Shown here piece by piece: positions 14,698-21,625 of a DNA stretch of 30,537 bases (position 1 is its first letter; each line of letters starts with the position of its first letter). The stretch comes from JBNJDJ01 sp051744845 (GTDB lineage: Bacteria; Bacillota; Clostridia; Peptostreptococcales; Acidaminobacteraceae), in NCBI GenBank assembly GCA_051744845.1, contig JBNJDJ010000019.1, forward strand, positions 1 through 30,537, in the 5' to 3' direction. The translations under genes and the position numbers were made by a program. Below the pieces are notes generated by a model. It was given only the letters and a program-made list of their open reading frames with translations. It did not search any database and was not told the origin of the DNA.

Positions 14698-17552
14698 TTG
14701 TTTTTATAAAATTGAATAAACTCATCATTATTAAGAGGTTTAGAAAATAAATAACCTTGAATATTATAAAATCCTAGATCATTTAAAAGTTTTAATTGTT
14801 CATTTGTTTCTACTCCTTCACATACTACTTTTAAATTTTCTGAATTAGCTATTAAAAGAATAGCTTTAATTAGTTCCATTTCCTTACTATCTTTAGTTAA
14901 TTTATCAATAAAACTTTTATCTATTTTCAAAATATCGACTGGTAGATTGCGTAAATAATTTAATGAAGAATAGCCAGTTCCAAAATCATCTAAAGCTATA
15001 GTAAAACCAACTTCTTTTAATTTATTAATTGTATTAAGTGAAGAATCTAGACTTTTCATCAACGAAGTTTCAGTGATCTCTAATATAATTTTTTTAGGAG
15101 ATATTGAAAATTCATCTATTAATATTTTTAAATCACTAATTAATTTAGGATCTTGAATTTGTATAGAAGATAAATTTATAGAAATTTTTGATTTTATATT
15201 ATGACTATTCATAAAATTAAATACTTCTTTAAATCCTAAAATTCCTAAATCATATATTAATCCACTTTCTTCAGCAATAGGAATAAATTCATTTGGTGAA
15301 ACTTTTCCATAATCTTTACTATTCCATCTCATTAAAGCTTCAGCAGAAAATATTTCATTATTTTTAGAGTTAATAATAGGTTGATAAACTATAAAAAACT
15401 CATTATTTTCTATTCCATTTTTTATATTTTGTGAAAAATTAAGTTTTTTCTCATTTTTAAGATACAAGTTATCATTATAAAAGTAGCTAGATTTATTTTT
15501 GTGTTTTTTAGCTTCATACATAGCAAGATCAGCTTTACTAATAAGATCGATTGCATTTTTACTATTATGGGGATACAATGAAATACCAATACTAATAGAT
15601 AAATTAAAATCACTACTTTCAATACTAATTAATTTATTAGATTTTTTAAGGATTTTATTAATAAATTGTCTTAAAATATTTTTAGATTTATATTCTTCAT
15701 ATATAAATATAAATTCATCTCCTCCGAAACGTGCTAAAAAATAATTGGAATCGTTAATATTTTTAAATCGATTTGATAATTCTTTTAAAATATAATCCCC
15801 TTTTTTGTGTCCATAAGTGTCATTTATATATTTAAAATTATCAATATCTATAAAAATAATAGCGTGTTTTTTATCTGATTTATTTTTTATTAAATTAACT
15901 AAATATTTTTCTACAGACTTTTTGTTATATAAATTTGTAAGTCTATCATAAGTTAATAGATTTTGTATTTTCTTTGTGTTTTCTTTTTGACTCGTAATAT
16001 CCATATGACTACCTATTATTCTAGTTGGCTCATTGTTTTGATTTCTTATAATAATTCCATTTTCATGTATCCACCTAGGCTTGTCAAATAATTTAGAATT
16101 TATAACAAATTCAATAGAATATATTTCTTTATTAGATTTTAGGTATTCATTCTTAATGTTTAGATAATTATTATAATCATTATTATTCATAAGTTTTAAA
16201 AAATTTTTAAATAGAGTTTTATTTTTTTTAAGATACTTATTATACCATTTTTTTGTAATGAATAATTTATTTTCTTTATAACTTTTATCAAATAAGCCGC
16301 TTTCAGAAGCTTTAAATGCAAGAACATAGCGTGATTTACTTTTTTCTAATTCTATTTTTGTATCTGTTAATTCATTGTACTGAGCAATAATTTCTTCGTT
16401 TTGCATTTCTAGAACTTCTTGATTTTTAATCAAATCTTTTTCTGCTTTTTTTCTCTTTTTTAAATTATAAAATAAAAAGAAAATAATAATACTTTCAATG
16501 ATCAGAACTAAAATTGTAATAAAAATATATACAAAATATTTTTCAAAAAAGCTAGGAGAATAATTAATTAAAATAGTATCTTTAGGTAATAAATCTTTGT
16601 TTATATTATATTTTTTTAAAATTTTATAATCAAAATAATAAGTATTAGGGCTTTTTTCAATTACTTCATTATTACTTAAAGTGTTATTATCAAAAAAAGA
16701 TTTAGCTAGTAAACCAGCATTTTTTCCTTGTTCAAAATGGTTTACAACATGTCCTCCAACTAAACCATCTCCTATACCGTGCATATAAGGATGAAAAATA
16801 GGAGCATTAGAATTATTAATAGTAAAATCTATACTTTCATAAAAATTAAATTTTTTATTTTCTAAATCTCTATATAGTGATAAAAATAATATAATGTCTT
16901 GAGAATTAATTTTATTTAAATTTACCTTTAAATTATTAAATGTGATTTTAGAAGTATCCAAGATTATAAATTCATAATTATCAAATTTAGTTTTTAATTC
17001 ATCGATTTTTTTTAAATCTCCCTGCCCAGACGGAGTAGGGTCAGTTATAATATATATTTTTTCAGCTGATCTCTGTAATTTAGTCGAAATTTCTAAGTTT
17101 TTTTCCAAAGAAGAATCTTCTATTACACCAGTTATTTGATTATAATTATTAGCTTTTAAAGCATTTTCATGGTTATTAACACCAAGAAAAATTATTGGTA
17201 TATCTTTGAATAAATCATTTTTTTCCTTAAAAGCAAAATTATAAGCATTATCATCTGCTACAATAATTAAATCAAATTTTTTAGTTTTAAGTTTATACTC
17301 TAAATCATTTCTAAAGTTATCTATAATTTTTTTAGAAAAAAATTGTTTAGAATCCATATATTGTATAGATATATTATAATCTTTTTCATCTAAAACACTT
17401 TTAATTCCATTAATTTGTTTGTTAAAAGTCATAAAACTAGGACTATAAGAACTAATATATAAGATATCTTTTTTTCCTAAGTTTTCGTTAGAATACGAAA
17501 AAGAAGTAGTTAAAATAATTATTATAAAAATATGTAATATATATTTTTTCAT
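14694..17552 (-). CDS. Periplasmic-binding-like sensor with PAS, GGDEF and EAL domains
   Basis: A 952-aa membrane c-di-GMP enzyme. It has a signal peptide (about 1-22), then an ABC-substrate-binding-like sensor domain (about 28-320; ILYISSYSPSF, GVNNHEN, VVNHFEQGKNAG), one transmembrane helix (about 335-360), a coiled coil, and a PAS_3-type domain (about 405-525). The GGDEF domain has DRLTNLYNKKS, DIDNFKYINDTYGH and GGDEF at 610-614. The position of the inhibitory RxxD reads DSNY, so feedback control is probably absent. The EAL domain (about 705-950) has E738 (EALMRW), INLSS, EITE, DDFGTGYSS, KIDKSF, EGVET and QGYLFSKP, all residues needed for hydrolysis. The net activity (making or breaking c-di-GMP) cannot be told. 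It is the only large minus-strand gene, divergent from the phosphatase at 17664. Confidence 0.92.
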   Translation of the reverse strand: MKKYILHIFIIIILTTSFSYSNENLGKKDILYISSYSPSFMTFNKQINGIKSVLDEKDYNISIQYMDSKQFFSKKIIDNFRNDLEYKLKTKKFDLIIVADDNAYNFAFKEKNDLFKDIPIIFLGVNNHENALKANNYNQITGVIEDSSLEKNLEISTKLQRSAEKIYIITDPTPSGQGDLKKIDELKTKFDNYEFIILDTSKITFNNLKVNLNKINSQDIILFLSLYRDLENKKFNFYESIDFTINNSNAPIFHPYMHGIGDGLVGGHVVNHFEQGKNAGLLAKSFFDNNTLSNNEVIEKSPNTYYFDYKILKKYNINKDLLPKDTILINYSPSFFEKYFVYIFITILVLIIESIIIFFLFYNLKKRKKAEKDLIKNQEVLEMQNEEIIAQYNELTDTKIELEKSKSRYVLAFKASESGLFDKSYKENKLFITKKWYNKYLKKNKTLFKNFLKLMNNNDYNNYLNIKNEYLKSNKEIYSIEFVINSKLFDKPRWIHENGIIIRNQNNEPTRIIGSHMDITSQKENTKKIQNLLTYDRLTNLYNKKSVEKYLVNLIKNKSDKKHAIIFIDIDNFKYINDTYGHKKGDYILKELSNRFKNINDSNYFLARFGGDEFIFIYEEYKSKNILRQFINKILKKSNKLISIESSDFNLSISIGISLYPHNSKNAIDLISKADLAMYEAKKHKNKSSYFYNDNLYLKNEKKLNFSQNIKNGIENNEFFIVYQPIINSKNNEIFSAEALMRWNSKDYGKVSPNEFIPIAEESGLIYDLGILGFKEVFNFMNSHNIKSKISINLSSIQIQDPKLISDLKILIDEFSISPKKIILEITETSLMKSLDSSLNTINKLKEVGFTIALDDFGTGYSSLNYLRNLPVDILKIDKSFIDKLTKDSKEMELIKAILLIANSENLKVVCEGVETNEQLKLLNDLGFYNIQGYLFSKPLNNDEFIQFYKNN

Positions 17553-17575
17553 AGATTTAACCTCCTAAATTTTTG

Positions 17576-17600
17576 ATACCCAAAAATAAATACATAAATC
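17576..17600 (-). promoter_or_regulatory. Sigma-B-like promoter motif for the GGDEF-EAL gene
   Basis: On the minus strand, GATTTA (17600-17595) is followed after 13 bp by GGGTAT (17581-17576), 29 nt before the start codon. The known sigma-B consensus is GTTTAA-N12-14-GGGTAT; the -10 match is exact and the -35 match partial (4/6). If real, the leader is only about 17 nt. Confidence 0.4.
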
Positions 17601-17617
17601 ATTTTAATGTTTATAAT

Positions 17618-17642
17618 GTTAATTATAAAAAAAAATGGGTAT
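17618..17642 (+). promoter_or_regulatory. Sigma-B-like promoter motif for the receiver-phosphatase gene
   Basis: GTTAAT (17618-17623) lies 13 bp before GGGTAT (17637-17642), 27 nt before the ATG. With the divergent copy this makes a mirror-image pair (ATACCCA at 17576, TGGGTAT at 17636) in the 111-nt intergenic region, so it could instead be a shared operator. Confidence 0.4.
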
Positions 17643-17663
17643 AACGAAAAAGAAGGAGGAGAT

Positions 17664-19175
17664 ATGAATAAAGAACTAATATTAATAGTTGATGATATTC
17701 CAGGGAATTTAAAACTTTTAGGAAGAATTTTAAAAAAGAAAAATTATAGTATTTCAATAGCTGATAATGCTAAAAAAGCTTTAAAATTTATTGATAAGAG
17801 AAAACCTGATTTGATTTTATTAGATATTATGATGCCTGAAATGAATGGTTTTGAACTATGTACAAATCTTAAAAATAATAAAAATAAAAAGGATATTCCT
17901 ATTATATTTATTAGTGCATTAGATGATACTAAAAGTAAAGTAAAAGGTTTTGAGTTAGGCGGTGTTGATTATATTACTAAACCTTTTATAAAACAAGAGG
18001 TTTTAGTAAGGATAAAAACTCATCTTAATATGAGCAAAGCAAAGAAAAAGATTGATTTATTATATTCTAACTTAGATAAAAAAATAAAAAATGCTAAAAG
18101 ACTCCATAGTCAATTTTTACCAAATAAATTACCTAAAATTGAAAATATAAATATTTCATCTTATTATAATTTTGCTGATGAAATAGGAGGAGATTTTTAT
18201 CAATTTATTGAATTAAATGATAAAATATTTTTTTATTTATCTGATGTTGTTGGTCATGGATTAGATGGTTCTTTACTAAATGTTTTTACAGGAGTTCATA
18301 TTAATAATTTTTTAATGAATAATCAATTAAAAGAAGCAGAATTGGATTTATCTAAATTATTGAATTATTTAAATGAAAAATTTATAAAAGAAGATTTTCC
18401 ATCTTACTACTATATTTGTTTATTTGTAGGTTATATTAATAAAAAAGATAAATCTATAGCATTATCTAATGCTGGTATACACACTCAACCAATAAAAATT
18501 TCAAAAAATAATAAAGTTGAAAAGATTAATTTAAAAGGAAGACCAATAGGCATATTAAATCAAAAATTTAAATATAAACAAGAAATTATATATTTAGAAG
18601 AAAGTGACAAATTGTTTTTAGGTAGTGATGGTTTATTTGAACTTCAAAATAATAAAAGTGATTTTTTTTATAAAGTATTTTATGATTTTTTAAAGTTCAA
18701 CTCTAGTTTAAGTCATATAGCTTTAAATAATAAAATAATTAAGTACTATAAGAGATTTATAGAAAACAGTAGACCTAATGATGATATAACTTATGTTTTA
18801 ATTGAGAAATCAAGTAAATTTAAAAAAATAGACTGCAAAAAAATCGAAAGTTGGGAAAAAACTATTAAATATATTGAAAAAAAATTTAATTTAATCAAAG
18901 TAAAAAATAATATAAAGGATATTTATAAGACAAATGACTTTTTAAAGTATTATATTAATGGCTATGAATCTAGTAAAAAAAATATTATAAACATTGGATT
19001 TAGTACTAGTAATTTTAATTATAAGAAATATATTAATGATTTAGAAAAAGTTTTCATTAATGAAACTATTGATTATATTAATTTTAATGATCATCAATTA
19101 GAAAATGAAGATATTTTTAATAAAAACATAATGAAAAATGGTATTATTAGAATAGAAGTATCTAAAGTTAGGTGA
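17664..19175 (+). CDS. Receiver-controlled SpoIIE/RsbU-type protein phosphatase
   Basis: A 503-aa cytoplasmic protein. The receiver domain (3-120) is complete: acidic pair D10/D11, phosphoacceptor D54 (LLDIMMP), S84 and K106 (ITKPF). A helical linker leads to a PP2C/SpoIIE phosphatase domain (about 160-385) with metal-binding motifs DEIGGDFYQF, SDVVGHGLDGSLL, LGSDGLFE and RPNDDITYV. It should dephosphorylate a serine/threonine phosphoprotein, normally a STAS-domain antagonist, when its receiver is phosphorylated. The last ~110 aa form a lysine/asparagine-rich domain I cannot assign; it has no N or G boxes of an RsbW-type kinase. I chose the ATG at 17664, which has GGAGGAG directly upstream, over the in-frame ATG at 17607. 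The pseudokinase gene follows 4 nt after the stop. Confidence 0.88.
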   Translation: MNKELILIVDDIPGNLKLLGRILKKKNYSISIADNAKKALKFIDKRKPDLILLDIMMPEMNGFELCTNLKNNKNKKDIPIIFISALDDTKSKVKGFELGGVDYITKPFIKQEVLVRIKTHLNMSKAKKKIDLLYSNLDKKIKNAKRLHSQFLPNKLPKIENINISSYYNFADEIGGDFYQFIELNDKIFFYLSDVVGHGLDGSLLNVFTGVHINNFLMNNQLKEAELDLSKLLNYLNEKFIKEDFPSYYYICLFVGYINKKDKSIALSNAGIHTQPIKISKNNKVEKINLKGRPIGILNQKFKYKQEIIYLEESDKLFLGSDGLFELQNNKSDFFYKVFYDFLKFNSSLSHIALNNKIIKYYKRFIENSRPNDDITYVLIEKSSKFKKIDCKKIESWEKTIKYIEKKFNLIKVKNNIKDIYKTNDFLKYYINGYESSKKNIINIGFSTSNFNYKKYINDLEKVFINETIDYINFNDHQLENEDIFNKNIMKNGIIRIEVSKVR

Positions 19176-19179
19176 TTAA

Positions 19180-20934
19180 ATGAATAAAGTTAAAAAATTA
19201 AATGAATTAATTTTAAAATATATTCAAGAATCTAGTAATGTTCAAAGTAATAAAGATTTTATAGAATTTATAAATAGTAGTATTAGGAACATTGGAAAAA
19301 TATTTAATGCAGATAGAATGTATATATTTAGATATTTTTGGGATAAAAAGATAACTAGTAATAAATTTGAATGGTGTAATAAAGGAGTAGAGCCACAAAT
19401 TGATAAACTACAAAATATCCCATTAAATACAATAACAAAATGGACTGATGCTCATAAATCTGGAGAAGCTATGTTGATTTATTCTGTAGATAAATTAGTA
19501 GATGATGATTTAAAAAAGGTACTATCAGCACAAAATATTAAAAGTTTGTTTGCATTTCCAATAATGAAAAGTAATAGGTGTTATGGTTTTTTTGGTCTAG
19601 ATTATGTAGAAAAAGAGTACAAATTAAATAAGGATTTAATCAATAAATTATATGATTATCAAGTAGTTTATAATACAGCATTAATTTTTAAGAAGAAAAA
19701 TATAAAAATTAATAATTTGAAAAAAGAAGTGAAAAAGTTATCAGACTTAGATAAAAAAATAATAAGTAGTGTATCACATTATTTTAATACACCATTAACT
19801 TTAATAAAAGGTAATATTGATCTATTAAAAGATGAAATAGCAAATGATAAATATATTGATATTATTGAAGGAATAGAAATGTTAAGTGATTTTTTGAATA
19901 TGATTTTAAAATTATCTAAAGATAAGATAACTGATAATGAAAATAAAGAATTCTTTAATATAGAAAAACTATTAAATTATTTGAATAATAAAAATGAAAA
20001 TGTTAAATATAAAATAGGAAAGGATTTATTGATTTTTCATAATAGGATATATTTTTATGAACTATTCAAATGTCTAAAAGATATTTTCAATTCACTAGAA
20101 GTATCAATAGATTATGATTTAATTAATGAAACAAAATTAAATATTATTATAATGATAAATTCTGATAATCCTTTAATAGATAAAATAGAAACAAATAATA
20201 CTTCTAACGATATATATATTGATTTTAAGATCGAACTCTTAAAAAAGACAATCAATCTTCTTAAAATAAATTATTATATAGAAGAAAACAAATTATACTT
20301 GAAATTAAATAATATTAGATATAAAAGAAAAAATGATATTAACAATTTAATTATAGATTTAAATATTTCTAAATCAAAAATTTTATTAATTGATAAATTA
20401 GATATGCATAGAATTATTTTAGAGATATTATTTTCTGAAATAGATATTGAAATAGTCCAACTTAAATCTATAGAAAACTTAATAGAATATATGGAAAAAG
20501 AAAAATTTGATTTAATTATAGTTTCAAAAGATCAGACCTATAAAAAAATAGATTATATAAAAAATATACCTCAAATATTATTATCAGATAAACTATCATC
20601 AAGTAAAAACAATTTTGAGGATATTATATATTGGCCTTTTAAGAAAAACAATGTTTATAAAATAGTAAATAAATATTTAAAAAATGATAAAGAGTTTACT
20701 AATATGAGTAAAGATTCTAAATATAAAAATTTAATTGATGAATATAATAAGGTAAAAGATTTTCAAATAATAGATAAAATAGAAGATTTTTCAATTAAAC
20801 TTATTAAATTTGGTAAGAAAAATAACGATTCTAAAATAGTTGAATACGGAAAAAAATTAAAAAAAGCTTCTAAAAATTTTAATATAGCAAAAATAAATAA
20901 TTTGATTGATAAGTTTTTAGATATTATTAATTAA
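19180..20934 (+). CDS. Degenerate hybrid histidine kinase (GAF, H-box, dead ATPase, dead receiver)
   Basis: A 584-aa soluble protein laid out like a hybrid kinase but with most catalytic residues lost. A GAF domain (about 15-170) is followed by a dimerisation helix with an H-box, SVSHYFNTPLTLIKG, whose H200 is retained. The ATPase-like region (about 270-385) has no asparagine in the N-box position (LFKCLKDIF) and no glycine-rich G1/G2 loops. The receiver-like region (about 402-500) has acidic pair DK instead of DD, S449 at the phosphoacceptor position (LIIVSKD) and W in place of the conserved lysine (YWPF). A helical C-terminus (about 510-584) ends it. It probably acts by binding rather than phosphotransfer. 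Its ribosome binding site overlaps the stop of the receiver-phosphatase gene, so the two are co-translated and likely partners. Confidence 0.75.
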   Translation: MNKVKKLNELILKYIQESSNVQSNKDFIEFINSSIRNIGKIFNADRMYIFRYFWDKKITSNKFEWCNKGVEPQIDKLQNIPLNTITKWTDAHKSGEAMLIYSVDKLVDDDLKKVLSAQNIKSLFAFPIMKSNRCYGFFGLDYVEKEYKLNKDLINKLYDYQVVYNTALIFKKKNIKINNLKKEVKKLSDLDKKIISSVSHYFNTPLTLIKGNIDLLKDEIANDKYIDIIEGIEMLSDFLNMILKLSKDKITDNENKEFFNIEKLLNYLNNKNENVKYKIGKDLLIFHNRIYFYELFKCLKDIFNSLEVSIDYDLINETKLNIIIMINSDNPLIDKIETNNTSNDIYIDFKIELLKKTINLLKINYYIEENKLYLKLNNIRYKRKNDINNLIIDLNISKSKILLIDKLDMHRIILEILFSEIDIEIVQLKSIENLIEYMEKEKFDLIIVSKDQTYKKIDYIKNIPQILLSDKLSSSKNNFEDIIYWPFKKNNVYKIVNKYLKNDKEFTNMSKDSKYKNLIDEYNKVKDFQIIDKIEDFSIKLIKFGKKNNDSKIVEYGKKLKKASKNFNIAKINNLIDKFLDIIN

Positions 20935-20961
20935 TTAGGATGGTATAGATTGAAAATTAGT

Positions 20962-20987
20962 GTTTAGTATTAATTAACAAAGGGTAA
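20962..20987 (+). promoter_or_regulatory. Sigma-B-like promoter motif upstream of the PAS-EAL-STAS-phosphatase operon
   Basis: GTTTAG (20962-20967), 14 bp, then GGGTAA (20982-20987). It matches the sigma-B consensus at 5/6 in each box with allowed spacing, 165 nt before the first gene. A 10-bp inverted repeat begins in the next base. A TATAAT at 21082-21087 is an alternative or additional start region. Confidence 0.45.
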
Positions 20988-21015
20988 ATAACTTAATAAT
21001 ATATAATTAAGTTAT
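20988..21015. repeat. 10-bp inverted repeat at the predicted transcription start
   Basis: ATAACTTAAT (20988-20997) and ATTAAGTTAT (21006-21015) pair perfectly around an 8-nt loop. No T-run follows, so it is not a terminator. Its position right after the GGGTAA box suggests an operator or a 5' leader hairpin. Confidence 0.5.
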
Positions 21016-21152
21016 AAGTTAAATTTATGTTAAAATATTAATAAAAATAAAAGAAAACTTTTTAATTTAGTTACAAAATGATATAATTATTTTAATGGAA
21101 ATTAAACAGTTTTACAACAATTGTAAATTTCTTATTATTTTAGGGAGGATAT

Positions 21153-21605
21153 ATGAGCAAAAAAGATAACAATAAGTCATTTGAAGAAAAAGAGATGAGT
21201 CAAAAATTAAATATTTATCATGAAGAATTATATTTTCAAAACAAAGAATTGTTAAATAAGCAAGAAAAATTGGAAATTAAAAAAGATTTTTATAAAAAAT
21301 TATTTGATGAAATTCCAGGTTACTATATTATTTATACCTTAGATAATACAATATTTAAAGCTAATAAAAAATTTTATGAAAAACTTAATTTGGAAAGTTA
21401 TAAAAAGATAGAAGATCAAATTTCTGATTTTATTAAAGAAAAAGATCAAGATAAATTCTATTTTCACAAAAAAAAGATTTTAGATGAAAATAAAACAGAA
21501 AAAATTCATATTGAATTTTTAGAAAAAGAAGCTATTATGATAAGTAATAAATTTATATATCAAAATACCCCATATATTAAAAGTATAATTGTGTTTGAAG
21601 ATTAA
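21153..21605 (+). CDS. Stand-alone PAS-like protein
   Basis: A 150-aa cytoplasmic protein with no output domain. An N-terminal helix (about 10-45) contains YHEELYFQNKEL and is followed by a PAS-like domain (about 50-150: FDEIPGYYIIYTLDNTIFKANKKFYEKL). The same arrangement, with YHEELIFQNQEL, opens the GGDEF-HD-GYP protein at 28415, so the two sensor modules are paralogous. Being a sensor without an effector, it may dimerise with or cap another protein of the operon (inference). The start has a GGGAGGA site. The EAL gene starts 20 nt after its stop. Confidence 0.7.
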   Translation: MSKKDNNKSFEEKEMSQKLNIYHEELYFQNKELLNKQEKLEIKKDFYKKLFDEIPGYYIIYTLDNTIFKANKKFYEKLNLESYKKIEDQISDFIKEKDQDKFYFHKKKILDENKTEKIHIEFLEKEAIMISNKFIYQNTPYIKSIIVFED

Positions 21606-21625
21606 TTTAGTGCTTAGGAGGTTAA

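Noticed and set aside
15422..15744. Short open frames on both strands inside the GGDEF-EAL gene
   Set aside because: They overlap a well-supported 952-aa protein with conserved motifs and show no family resemblance.
20935..21152. c-di-GMP riboswitch (GEMM) in the leader of the PAS-EAL operon
   Set aside because: None of the conserved G/C-rich GEMM elements or tetraloop/receptor features are present in this or the other intergenic gaps.
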